Origin: Fibrobacter succinogenes
Lineage (GTDB): Bacteria; Fibrobacterota; Fibrobacteria; Fibrobacterales; Fibrobacteraceae
Assembly (NCBI GenBank): GCA_902799745.1
Contig: CADCBQ010000008.1
Coordinates: 1-64,000, forward strand
Direction of reading: 5' to 3'
Length of the DNA stretch: 64,000 bases
Notes under the pieces: model-generated
What the model saw: the letters and a program-made list of their open reading frames with translations, nothing else
The model's database searches: none
Told to the model about the DNA's origin: nothing
Made by a program: the position numbers and the translations under genes
In this document: positions 34,061 through 42,424 of the stretch, piece after piece
Layout: each line of letters opens with the position of its first letter
Numbering within the stretch: position 1 is the first letter of the stretch

Positions 34061-35212
34061 ATGTTGAATTTTTGTGGAAAAATGGTCTTGAACGCCTCCT
34101 TGGGGCTTTTTTTGTCAATTTCGGTTCTCCAATTTTCGGGGTGCAAGAACGAGGCGGATGCCGAAAAAAAATCGGCCGATTGTGGCGAACTTGCTGCGCT
34201 GGAATTTAGCGAAAACTTGAAAATGGGAAAACTTTGCGGCGAGGACTATGCCGAAATCCGTTCGATTGTGGGGCGCGATACCTTGATTAAGCGGTTCAAG
34301 CTGGGCAAGCCTTTGGAACGGGTGGTGGCGCTTTCGTCGGCGCAGGTGGGCTACATGTTGCGCCTCGGATTGCGTGACAGGATCGTGGCCGTGGGCGAGG
34401 GCAAGTACTTGGTCGATAGCCTGTTGTATGCGCGAGTCCAAAACGGCGAGGTGGCCGAGGTTGGAAACGGGCCTACGCTTTCGCTCGAAAAGTTGCTCGC
34501 GGCAAAGCCCGACTTGGTGTTCGACTTTGCGACCGGCGGTGGCATGGACGACTACGAGCGCATTGGCGCCATTGGGCTTTCGCTGATGCTTACATCGGAA
34601 TGGCAGGAGCGGACTCCGCTTGCGAAGGCTGAATGGATCAAACTGTTCGGGCGTCTGTTTGGCGTAGAGGCTCTCGCCGATTCGATTTTTGAACAAAGTA
34701 AAATTGCCTACAATGCGGCTAGAGATCTTTCGCTCTCTGCGGTTACTCAGGATGACAATAAGGCGTGCCCCCGCGTGTTAGTGGGTATGAGCTACGGTGG
34801 CGTGTGGCATGCGCCGGGCGGCAACAGCTTTACCGCGCGCCTTATCAAGGATGCAGGCGGCTGCTACTTGTGGGCCGCAGATACGAATCAGGATTTGCAA
34901 TTTACGCTTGAAGAAATCATGCAGGTTGCGGACAGCGCCGACGTGTGGGTGAATCCGGGAATGTTTGCGACTCCCGAGGACTTGATTGCGGCGGAACCCC
35001 GCGTCAAGTTCATCAAGGCGTTCAAGGAAAAACGTGTATACCAGAACGATGGCATCAAGGGAGCCGGTGGCGGCAACGATTTCTTCGAATCTGCGGTGTC
35101 TTACCCTGATGAAATGCTTATAAATTTGAGTCTGTGTATACAAAACTCAACAAATGGGGCTGATTCTACCCGAAAGGGTTTTGACTGGTACCACAATATT
35201 TTTATCTTTTAA
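34061..35212 (+). CDS. ABC-type substrate-binding lipoprotein (BtuF/FepB-like)
   Basis: 383 aa from ATG 34061 (34082 also possible). Lipobox in VLQFSGC, then a class-III periplasmic-binding fold: ERVVALSSAQVGYMLRLGLRDRIVAVGEGKYL, VGNGPTLSLEKLLAAKPDLVFDF, GVWHAPGGNSFTARLIKDAGG, DVWVNPGMFATPEDLI. Such proteins bind siderophores, heme, cobalamin or metal chelates. No permease or ATPase gene is adjacent, so the transporter must be encoded elsewhere. The cNMP-binding gene starts 3 nt after its stop. Confidence 0.85.
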   Translation: MLNFCGKMVLNASLGLFLSISVLQFSGCKNEADAEKKSADCGELAALEFSENLKMGKLCGEDYAEIRSIVGRDTLIKRFKLGKPLERVVALSSAQVGYMLRLGLRDRIVAVGEGKYLVDSLLYARVQNGEVAEVGNGPTLSLEKLLAAKPDLVFDFATGGGMDDYERIGAIGLSLMLTSEWQERTPLAKAEWIKLFGRLFGVEALADSIFEQSKIAYNAARDLSLSAVTQDDNKACPRVLVGMSYGGVWHAPGGNSFTARLIKDAGGCYLWAADTNQDLQFTLEEIMQVADSADVWVNPGMFATPEDLIAAEPRVKFIKAFKEKRVYQNDGIKGAGGGNDFFESAVSYPDEMLINLSLCIQNSTNGADSTRKGFDWYHNIFIF

Positions 35213-35215
35213 GGC

Positions 35216-36013
35216 ATGAAGACTCATACTGGTATTGGTGACTGGATTGCAGCCAATTATGAACTTGGGACACCTTTTTTACAGCAGGTGCCCAGGGACT
35301 GTGCAGACTATTTGCTTTTGAATGCGCAGATCCGCGAGTACGAGCCGGGGGAAATCATTATCAACGGTGGTTCTGTCGGGGATTCGTTCTGCGTGTTGCA
35401 GAGTGGTCGAGCTTTTATTTGCGGTCAGATTTTGGCCGATGGTCATTACAATACGCTTGCCCTGCTCGAAATGGGTGCATGCTTTGGTGAAATGTCCATC
35501 ATTTGTAACGAACCCACGAGTAATACGGTTATCGCTGGTGAAGATGGCGCCACGGTGCTCCACATTCCGCGCGACGAATTCGTGAAGTTCCTGGACAAGA
35601 ACCCGAACATCATGGTGTACCTTTACAAGGTGGTCGCCGACCGCCTGCGTGCAAAGAACAAGGCATTCGATGAATTCGAAAGGCTTTCGCTCTTGGCTTC
35701 TGCAAAGGTGCTTCCCTTTATTGATTTTGCGCAAACCATGGAAAAGAGCCGCGTCACTGGAACAGTCATGTTCGAATGCAATGGCGAAAAAGGCTTTATC
35801 GCATTCCAGGATGGCCGAATCTGCTGTGCCAAGTGCGGCAAACTGGCAGGCCCAGATGCTCTTGAAAAGATGCTCTCTTGGGGTGACGAGACGCTGTTCA
35901 AGCTCGACACGCACCTGATGCCCGACATCGTGAACATCAACCAGATGTCCGACACCACGAGCCTGATTTTGGATGCGCTCAGAAATATTGATGAAAAACA
36001 AAATGCCCACTAA
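35216..36013 (+). CDS. Cyclic-nucleotide-binding domain plus DUF4388-like protein
   Basis: 265 aa, cytoplasmic. Residues about 25-150 form a CRP-type cNMP-binding domain (EYEPGEIIINGGSVGDSFCVLQSGRAFI, ACFGEMSIICNEPTSNTVIA). The second half (about 165-255: VTGTVMFECNGEKGFIAFQDGRICCAKCG, ALEKMLSWGDETLFKL) looks like DUF4388/PATAN, a module common in delta-proteobacterial signalling. There is no HTH, so it is probably a signalling adaptor rather than a transcription factor. The phosphate-binding Arg expected in CRP is not evident (EPTSNT), so cAMP binding is uncertain. Confidence 0.78.
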   Translation: MKTHTGIGDWIAANYELGTPFLQQVPRDCADYLLLNAQIREYEPGEIIINGGSVGDSFCVLQSGRAFICGQILADGHYNTLALLEMGACFGEMSIICNEPTSNTVIAGEDGATVLHIPRDEFVKFLDKNPNIMVYLYKVVADRLRAKNKAFDEFERLSLLASAKVLPFIDFAQTMEKSRVTGTVMFECNGEKGFIAFQDGRICCAKCGKLAGPDALEKMLSWGDETLFKLDTHLMPDIVNINQMSDTTSLILDALRNIDEKQNAH

Positions 36014-36054
36014 GGGCTAAACACGTGCCCAAGACTTGGGCAAAAGGATAAAAG

Positions 36055-37080
36055 ATGAATTACGCAGACGCAGGAGTGTCCTTGGCACGTGCCGACGAGG
36101 CAATGGTCGGTGTCAAGAAATCCGTACGTACTACATTCAACCAGGGCGTTCTCGGTGACGTGGGCAACTTCGGTGGCCTGTTCACGCTGAACCATCTCGG
36201 CATGAAGGACCCCGTCCTCGTGAGTTCCGTTGATGGCGTGGGCACCAAGCTCAAGGTCGACATTGAAATGGGCACGCACGAACTCCCGGGTCAGGACATT
36301 GTGAACCACTGCTGCGACGATATTCTTGTTCAGGGTGCACGTCCGCTGTTCTTCCTGGACTACGTGGCTACTGGCCGCCTGGAACCGGGTGTCATGGACA
36401 AGCTCGTTGCCGGTATGGCCAAGGCCTGCCGCGAAAACGACCTCGTGCTGATCGGTGGTGAAACTGCTGAAATGCCGGGCTTCTATGGTCCGGGTGACTA
36501 CGATATTTCCGGTACGATCGTGGGTGTCGTGGAACGCGAAAACATCATTGACGGCAAGAAGATCAAGCCGGGTACCATTATCCTTGGCCTGCCTTCTACC
36601 GGTTTGCATACAAACGGTTATTCCTTGGCTCGCAAGGTGCTCTTCGACGTGGCCGGCTACAAGGTCGACACCATGGTCGACGGCATGGACAAGTCCATTG
36701 GCGAAGCTCTCGCCGTGCCGCACCGCAGCTACTATCCGAGCCTCATCGATCTTTGCAACAAGAAGATCATTCAGGGCCTCGCACACATCACCGGTTCGGG
36801 CTACCAGGGCAACATTCCGCGTATCTTGCCGGACGATGTCGATGTGATTATCGACCGCACCACGTGGGATCCTCCGATGATCTTCAAGCTGATCCAGCAG
36901 GCCGGCTCTGTCGAAAAGGACGAAATGTACTCTACCTTCAACATGGGTATGGGCATGCTCATCTTCATCGACCCGAAGGACAAGGCCGAAGTCACCGCTC
37001 ACCTCGAAGCCAAGGGCGAAAAGTGGGTGCAGATCGGTGAAGTCGTGAAGGGCACCAAGCAGGTGAAGTTCCGCGACTAA
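36055..37080 (+). CDS. purM: Phosphoribosylformylglycinamidine cyclo-ligase (AIR synthetase)
   Basis: 341 aa, full family length. NYADAGVSLARADEAM start, SSVDGVGTKLK and NHCCDDILVQGARPLFFLDYVA (ATP/metal-binding), GGETAEMPGFY, and GLPSTGLHTNGYSLAR are PurM hallmarks. It closes the imidazole ring in purine synthesis, step five. SD AAAGGA at 36043-36048. A perfect 7-bp hairpin (TGCCCAA-GAC-TTGGGCA, 36026-36042) sits just before the SD and may affect its translation. Other pur genes are not in the window. Confidence 0.96.
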   Translation: MNYADAGVSLARADEAMVGVKKSVRTTFNQGVLGDVGNFGGLFTLNHLGMKDPVLVSSVDGVGTKLKVDIEMGTHELPGQDIVNHCCDDILVQGARPLFFLDYVATGRLEPGVMDKLVAGMAKACRENDLVLIGGETAEMPGFYGPGDYDISGTIVGVVERENIIDGKKIKPGTIILGLPSTGLHTNGYSLARKVLFDVAGYKVDTMVDGMDKSIGEALAVPHRSYYPSLIDLCNKKIIQGLAHITGSGYQGNIPRILPDDVDVIIDRTTWDPPMIFKLIQQAGSVEKDEMYSTFNMGMGMLIFIDPKDKAEVTAHLEAKGEKWVQIGEVVKGTKQVKFRD

Positions 37081-37110
37081 TCCTCTTCTTGCAACAAGGG
37101 AGTTTAAAAA

Positions 37111-37137
37111 GGCTTGCACTAGGTGCAAGCTTTTTTT
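37111..37137 (+). terminator. Terminator of purM
   Basis: GCTTGCAC-TAG-GTGCAAGC followed by TTTTTTT, 30 nt after the purM stop. Confidence 0.93.
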
Positions 37138-37145
37138 GCGGTATG

Positions 37146-37282
37146 CGACTATGGAGGGCAGGTTGAAATACAACCTGCTCGGAATAGTCGGCAAAGTCCT
37201 TGGTTATTTCGCTAGATGCAATTCTTATAGGCAAGGACTTTGCTTTTTGTGAAGTGGGGCTTTTTTTATCGGCAAGGACTTT
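37146..37282. other. Structured intergenic element with two hairpins and a direct repeat
   Basis: CGACTA (37146-37151) pairs with TAGTCG (37185-37190), enclosing GCAGGTTG-AAATA-CAACCTGC (37158-37178). Directly next, GCAAAGTCCTTG (37191-37202) pairs perfectly with CAAGGACTTTGC (37232-37243) and is followed by TTTTTG. GGCAAGGACTTT then recurs at 37271-37282. No ORF fits. It could be a small RNA with its own terminator or a decayed repeat element. Confidence 0.5.
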
Positions 37283-37304
37283 ACGTTTTCTATCTTTGCG
37301 GTCG

Positions 37305-38228
37305 ATGATTCCCGCACGCAACAGTCTCGCTTTTTGGCATTTGCTCGCCATTATCACCATCACCTTTTGGGGCACGAGTTTCGTGAGCACGAAGGTGCTC
37401 TTGAACCATGGCTTTTCGGCGGTGCAGATTTTCTCGTTGCGTTTTGCGATTACCTATTTGATTCTTTTAGCGGCGAGTCACAAGCAATTCCGCAGCCAGA
37501 ACTGGAAGCATGAACTGATTCTATTCATTAGCGGCATTACAGGCTGTACGCTTTACTTCTGGACCGAGAATACGGCGCTTTCGTTTTCGCCGTCGAGTAA
37601 CGTGGCGCTCATTATTTGCGCGAACCCACTGCTCATCCTGATTCTCGGGGGAATCTTCTATAAGAGTGAACGCCTCGGCAAGCGACAGGTTCTAGGATGC
37701 CTCGTCACGTTCGTCGGCATGGTGTTGGTGGTGTTGAACGGCAAGTTCGTCTTGAAGCTTTCACCCGTGGGCGATTTGCTTGCTTGCAGCGCCGGAGTCA
37801 TGTGGGCGATCTATTCGCTGGTCGTGAAGCAGTTGAACGGCAAGTACAATTCGCTGTTCATTACACGCAAGATGTTTTTCTACGGGACGCTGATGTCTAT
37901 TCCCGCCTTGTTCATCGAGGCGCGCGGCGATGTATCGAAGGTGCTTGATATTCCGTGGCAGAACTTTACGGAGCCGGTAGTCGCATTTAACTTTTTGTGC
38001 CTTACGGTATTTTGTTCCTTGTTCGGATATCTTATCTGGAACAATGTGCTGAAGCAGCTCGGTACGGTACTGGCGAGCAACTATGGCTATGTGGCGCCTT
38101 TGATTACCATGATTACGGCTGCGATTGCCCTTGGGGAACGCATTACGCCCATTGCGATTGCGGGTGCTGCCGCCATTATTGTGGGAATGCTATTGGCGGA
38201 ATTTAAATCTCGGAAAAGCGGTCGGTAA
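37305..38228 (+). CDS. EamA/DMT-family transporter
   Basis: 307 aa from ATG 37305, ten hydrophobic helices in two EamA repeats (FWHLLAIITITFWGTSFVSTKVLL at the start; LACSAGVMWAIYSLVVKQL beginning the second). Members export metabolites or amino acids. The open frame back to 37200 runs through the hairpin region and is rejected. The 3' end overlaps the convergent DUF1653 gene by 26 nt. Confidence 0.87.
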   Translation: MIPARNSLAFWHLLAIITITFWGTSFVSTKVLLNHGFSAVQIFSLRFAITYLILLAASHKQFRSQNWKHELILFISGITGCTLYFWTENTALSFSPSSNVALIICANPLLILILGGIFYKSERLGKRQVLGCLVTFVGMVLVVLNGKFVLKLSPVGDLLACSAGVMWAIYSLVVKQLNGKYNSLFITRKMFFYGTLMSIPALFIEARGDVSKVLDIPWQNFTEPVVAFNFLCLTVFCSLFGYLIWNNVLKQLGTVLASNYGYVAPLITMITAAIALGERITPIAIAGAAAIIVGMLLAEFKSRKSGR

Positions 38229-38442
38229 CTGTACCGTCGGCAAGCGTCACTTTGCTTTCGAAATCCTCGCGGTCGCGCACCCATAAGGTTCCCTTCGGGT
38301 GGTCGGGCGTCTCGTATTCGCTGCGGTAAACCACGAGCGGTTTGACCGATTCACAGTCGAGAGCGTCGGCGGTGACGACAGTGTAGATCATCGTTTCTTT
38401 TTTGTAGTGACGATACTTGCGACCGGCAATTGCTTTTGACAT
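38203..38442 (-). CDS. DUF1653 family small protein
   Basis: 79 aa. YRHYKKETMIYTVVTADAL and PLVVYRSEYE, then GTLWVRDREDFESKV match the DUF1653 pattern (YRHYKG.Y.V, LVVYR, WVRP...F); function unknown. Its upstream region is entirely the 90-bp repeat 38443-38532, which abuts the ATG, so any SD or promoter lies within or beyond that repeat. Confidence 0.82.
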   Translation of the reverse strand: MSKAIAGRKYRHYKKETMIYTVVTADALDCESVKPLVVYRSEYETPDHPKGTLWVRDREDFESKVTLADGTVTDRFSEI

Positions 38443-38532
38443 AGATTCTTCGACTCCGTTTCACTTCTACCCAAAGGGCATAACTCAACTTGAGAACTAA
38501 AGTTCTTAGTTTCGTATAGCTCAGAATGACAC
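38443..38532 (+). repeat. 90-bp palindromic element, copy A
   Basis: From AGATTCTTCG to GAATGACAC. Same length as copies at 47281-47370 (opposite strand) and 56387-56476; 4 differences in 90 to the latter. Contains three small palindromes: CCC-AAA-GGG, CTCAA-C-TTGAG and AGAACT-AA-AGTTCT, and outer inverted ends (ATTCT/AGAAT here, ATCCT/AGGAT in other copies). It touches the start codon of the DUF1653 gene. Confidence 0.92.
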
Positions 38533-38537
38533 ATCAT

Positions 38538-39406
38538 TTACTTTTCAAGGAACTCTAACAGTTTGGGCATGAGTGCGGTTGCATCTTTCACGCCCATGTC
38601 GTAAAGTTCCACCAGTTTCGACTTGTCTTTTTCGAGGCGCGAAATTTTGAATTCCGCACTCGGACGGATCATAAATGCAGAACCTTGAGCGATTCGCTCT
38701 TCTAGCGTGCGCAGGCACTGATTATAGCGAATGTGGCGATTTCTTGCAGCCTCGATAAACTTCGGGTACTTGCGGTAGAAAATCTTGAACAGGGGAATCA
38801 TGGAGTTCGGCTTCTTGACAAAGCCTTCGGGCTGCGTGACAATCACAACCTGCTTTTGGTAACCCATGCCCGTGAATACTTCGAACGGAATGCTGTCGCC
38901 GACACCGCCGTCCAAAAGTTTCATGCCGTCGACTTCGACGATATGGCTCATGAGCGGAAGCGATGCCGAAGCGCGAATCTTATCCATGTCTTCGGGCTTG
39001 TCCAAATCGCGTGTGAGCAAGTATTCGGGCCGCCGGTTTCCAAGTTCGTGGCGACTGCGTAGAACTTTGTTTCGGCCGTATTCTCGCGGAATTTTTCGAA
39101 GTCAAACGGATCGACCACGCGTGGGATTTGATTGTAGCAATAATCCAGTTCGAAAAAATCACCGGTGCGAATCAGGTTGCCCCAGCTCATGTAGCGTTTG
39201 CTAGCTGAATGAATGGTGTCGAGGCGCTTGTTGCGTTCACGCTGTTCCGACAAATAGCTGCAAAGGTGTGTTGCACCTGCTGAGGTGCCAGCACATGCGC
39301 CAAACTTGATTCCGTTATCTAAAAATACATCCAGTACGCCGGCCGAATACGCCCCGCGCATGCCGCCACCTTCGACAGCAAGCGCAATGTCCTTGTACAT
39401 TGCCAT
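38538..39406 (-). pseudogene. Patatin-like phospholipase, frameshifted
   Basis: N-terminal half from ATG 39406 (overlapping the Nudix stop as TAATG): EGGGMRGAYSAGVL oxyanion loop and GTSAGA nucleophile motif. After TNLETGG (near 39026-39033) the frame breaks; the other frame continues EYLLTRDLDKPEDMDKIRASASLPL, and holds the catalytic Asp in DGGVGDSIP. One base lost from a C-run (GGGC on the plus strand, 39027-39030) explains it. Family members are acyl hydrolases acting on lipids. A sequencing error in the homopolymer is quite possible, so the gene may be intact in the organism. Confidence 0.82.
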
Positions 39407-39939
39407 TAGGCGTTCTCCATAAGCCACAAGAAATCTTTCGGATGTTCCACGAATTTTTCAGGATGCAACTTGTGCTTTGCAAAGAATTCTTCGCGGGTCA
39501 TCCATACGAATCCGTCGACTTCGCCGGGCTGCGGCACAAGGGAATCGATTTCGGAATCCGAAAGCGTTATCTTATAGACATCGTAGTATTCGTTGTCGAG
39601 GTAATAACCGCCGTTAAGCACGCTTGCGTGCTTAGACTCGAATAAGTATTCGAGGTCGCGCGAACTCTTGTGCACGCCCAGTTCCTCGCGCAGTTCGCGC
39701 ACGGCGGCATTCACGCTGGTATCACCGGCTGAAATGTGCCCTGCGCAACTTGTGTCGAAAAGACCCGGATTGCTTTCTTTGACGCGACTCCGCTGCTGGA
39801 ACAAGATGCGTCCCTTGTTGTCGAACGCCCAGATATGCACCGTGCGGTGCCACAGCCCTTTGGCGTGAACTTCGGAGCGGCCGCAAGAATAGCCGGCAGG
39901 AGTTCCGTCTGCATTCAAGATATCAATTTGTTCTTCCAT
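39406..39939 (-). CDS. Nudix hydrolase (IPP-isomerase-like subgroup)
   Basis: 177 aa. Nudix box GHISAGDTSVNAAVREL-REELGV with REL-x-EE-x-G complete; the usual first Glu of GX5E is Asp. WHRTVHIWAFDNKGRILFQQRS places it with the IDI-like/YfcD Nudix proteins, which hydrolyse nucleotide-diphosphate-like substrates of unknown identity. Overlaps the histidine-kinase gene upstream by 17 nt and the patatin gene by one nt, so the three are likely translated from one mRNA. Confidence 0.88.
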   Translation of the reverse strand: MEEQIDILNADGTPAGYSCGRSEVHAKGLWHRTVHIWAFDNKGRILFQQRSRVKESNPGLFDTSCAGHISAGDTSVNAAVRELREELGVHKSSRDLEYLFESKHASVLNGGYYLDNEYYDVYKITLSDSEIDSLVPQPGEVDGFVWMTREEFFAKHKLHPEKFVEHPKDFLWLMENA

Positions 39940-42424
39940 TCAGGACTCTTTCATTTATAGCTTTGACGATGCGCTTGTATTCGCGCATCAAGTCTTCGTG
40001 ACGAACGCGTACGTAATCGTAGTCGCCTTCGTTGCACGCATATTCCATGGACTTCGCGATACTTGCGATTTCAACGGCGCCAATGTAAAGGGAGGCGCTC
40101 TTTAGAACCTGTACCATTAAACGGTAACTTTCGAAATCTTCTTCCTTGAACATTTTGCCCAATGTGACGTCGAATTGCTTGTCGACATAGATCATCATCT
40201 TTTTGCGGTAAAGGGCTTCGTTCCTTTCGCAGCAATACAGACCGACCGATACATCCAATATGTCGCTTGGCAGGTTCTCGGTTTGCTTTTTGGGCTCGGG
40301 AGCGGGAACTGTCGCTTTTTTGACGGGGCGCTCTTCCGGCTTGATGACGGGGGCTTCTTCTTTTTTCGGAAGTTCGTCGTAACGGTTGACTAGTTCCTTG
40401 GGCAGGAATTTCAACAGAATCGAGAATAGGGCGTCTTCGTGCACGGGCTTTGTCAAGAAGTCTGCAAATCCCATGGTTTCGCAAATGGTCTTTGCCGAAG
40501 CGCTGTCGTCTGCCGTAAGCATGATAATGGGAGTATGCTTGTTCGGATGGTCGTCTAGCGTCTTCATGATCGTCAAGATGTCCAAACCGTCGATAATCGG
40601 CATTGTATGGTCGAGGAATATAATGTCGTAATGATTCTGCCTGAATTTTTCGATTGCTTCCATTCCGTTCGAAACCGGATCGAAACGAGCGAAGGTTTCC
40701 TTCATGAGGCCGCTCATCACGCGCAAGTTCATGGGAACGTCGTCGATTGCAAGAATCGAGGCATTCGGTGCGTAGAAATGAATAGACTTGTTTTCGGAGG
40801 CTTGTTCAAATTCGTTGTAACGAGCCTTGAAGTCGCCCATCAATTCGTTTTTCACGACCTTTTGCGGAATCGAAATTTCGACTACCGGGATGCCGTCTGC
40901 AATGAGGTTGCTCTTGATTTCGCCACCGAGGGCGACCACCAGCATCTTGACGAGCGAAAGGGAGGCTCCTGTCCAGCTTACGCCTGCATCCGGAATGTCG
41001 ATGACCAATTCGATCTTTTGCGATGTCGTTTCGGCATTTTCATCTTCAATCCAGCGGTAACCGATTTGTATAATGTTTGCCCCGTTCACCACAAGGCGTT
41101 CGGCATTGAACAATATATTGCTTATGATTTGCCATAAGCGCGATTCGTCGCCTTCAAGGTGAGTCGGGATAGAAGAATCGACTAGGAACTCGAACTCAGT
41201 GGTCTTCTTTCGGCTGCGTGCCGCGCTAAAGCTATCACAAAGAACTGCAAACAGGTCGTATTCCTTGATGTTGATTTCAAGGCTGTTCGTACGGATCTTG
41301 TTCATGTCCAGAATGTCGTTTGACAGCAAAAGCAGTTCTTGACCCGATGTGCGCATGTCGGCGACGTATTCCTTGAGAGATGCGTCCGCGGATTCTCTCA
41401 GCACGATAGCGCCCATGTTCAATATGTTCATCGCGGGTTCGCGAATGTCCTGACCAACAGATTCCATCATGCGCAGGCGATCGAGTTCGTCGCTTGCCAA
41501 ATGGCTCTTTAGGTTGTAATCGCGGTGCTTACGAATCAAGAAGAACCTGATTCCAAGCCCGGTCAAGAACAAGAGCATCAGGAGTCCGACAACCCAGAAA
41601 ACCAGGAAAGACAATCGTTCAAGACCATCGGAAACGTCTTCGCTGGCAACCATTCCCGCAAGCATGAAGTCGTTGTGCTTGAGCTTTGCCATATAGAAGT
41701 AATAGGTCTCGTTTCCGATAACAAAGCTTCTCGAAGTGGCAAGTCCCCTTTCCAGGTCCTGGCGGAGCGTCCCGTAAATTTTTGCAATGTCGGCGTTTGC
41801 CCATGCAGAATCTTCTCGCCAACTTCCGGTATTGTTCTGAATGAGGATACGGTCATCGTTGTCTATAATTTGGGCAAAGCACTTTTTCTCAAAGCAGTCT
41901 ACATCGAAGAAATCGTTTACGGGAATCTTGCGGTATTGCATGTACAGCACAAAGCGTACATTGTAGCGGTTGTAAACGGGAACGCCGAGCATGATTCCCG
42001 TTTTTTCGGTGTAGCAAACCGATTGGTTGCCACGGAATGATTCTATGAAACAACGGTAGTTCTCGTCGGACATTACAAAAACGGAATCGCCCGTGTGTAC
42101 CGTACCGTCTAATGAGATAAGTCCGTAATTGGCGTTATCGTCTTTTAAATCCGTGAGTGCCAAAAAGTCTTCAACATGGGAACCGTCTGCTTCGATTTTG
42201 CGTGAAATCACCGAAAGCGCATTCAGGCGCATGTGCAGTTTTTCATTGGCCAGGTCTGCGATTAACTCTGCTTGTTGCGATACCTGCTTTGATACATAAA
42301 CATTCAAGATGGTATCGAGCTTTACACGGAGTAGCACGCAAACAAGACATAGCACGAATACGACGGCTATGAGCCATATGACCAGCTTCAGGTTAATCTT
42401 TGTACTTCTAGGGGTTAATTCCAT
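39923..42424 (-). CDS. Hybrid sensor kinase-like protein without phosphoacceptor histidines
   Basis: 833 aa from ATG 42424 (SD GAGGGGG 6 nt upstream). Transmembrane helices at about 13-33 and 272-292 enclose a Cache-type sensor domain. The dimerisation helix reads SVGQDIREPAMN where active kinases have SHEIRTP, so the His is Gln (codon 41450-41452). The ATPase region keeps an N-box-like QIISNILFNA but lacks DxGxG and GxGLG. A normal receiver follows (ILAIDDVPMN, FLDHTMP, FLTKPV). The C-terminal HPt-like helix reads VQVLKSAS, with Gln for His. It appears to be a pseudokinase with a live receiver. Confidence 0.82.
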   Translation of the reverse strand: MELTPRSTKINLKLVIWLIAVVFVLCLVCVLLRVKLDTILNVYVSKQVSQQAELIADLANEKLHMRLNALSVISRKIEADGSHVEDFLALTDLKDDNANYGLISLDGTVHTGDSVFVMSDENYRCFIESFRGNQSVCYTEKTGIMLGVPVYNRYNVRFVLYMQYRKIPVNDFFDVDCFEKKCFAQIIDNDDRILIQNNTGSWREDSAWANADIAKIYGTLRQDLERGLATSRSFVIGNETYYFYMAKLKHNDFMLAGMVASEDVSDGLERLSFLVFWVVGLLMLLFLTGLGIRFFLIRKHRDYNLKSHLASDELDRLRMMESVGQDIREPAMNILNMGAIVLRESADASLKEYVADMRTSGQELLLLSNDILDMNKIRTNSLEINIKEYDLFAVLCDSFSAARSRKKTTEFEFLVDSSIPTHLEGDESRLWQIISNILFNAERLVVNGANIIQIGYRWIEDENAETTSQKIELVIDIPDAGVSWTGASLSLVKMLVVALGGEIKSNLIADGIPVVEISIPQKVVKNELMGDFKARYNEFEQASENKSIHFYAPNASILAIDDVPMNLRVMSGLMKETFARFDPVSNGMEAIEKFRQNHYDIIFLDHTMPIIDGLDILTIMKTLDDHPNKHTPIIMLTADDSASAKTICETMGFADFLTKPVHEDALFSILLKFLPKELVNRYDELPKKEEAPVIKPEERPVKKATVPAPEPKKQTENLPSDILDVSVGLYCCERNEALYRKKMMIYVDKQFDVTLGKMFKEEDFESYRLMVQVLKSASLYIGAVEIASIAKSMEYACNEGDYDYVRVRHEDLMREYKRIVKAINERVLNGRTN

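Noticed and set aside
37200..37304. N-terminal extension of the EamA transporter
   Set aside because: It would translate the hairpin/direct-repeat region, lacks an SD, and the family N-terminus begins at ATG 37305.
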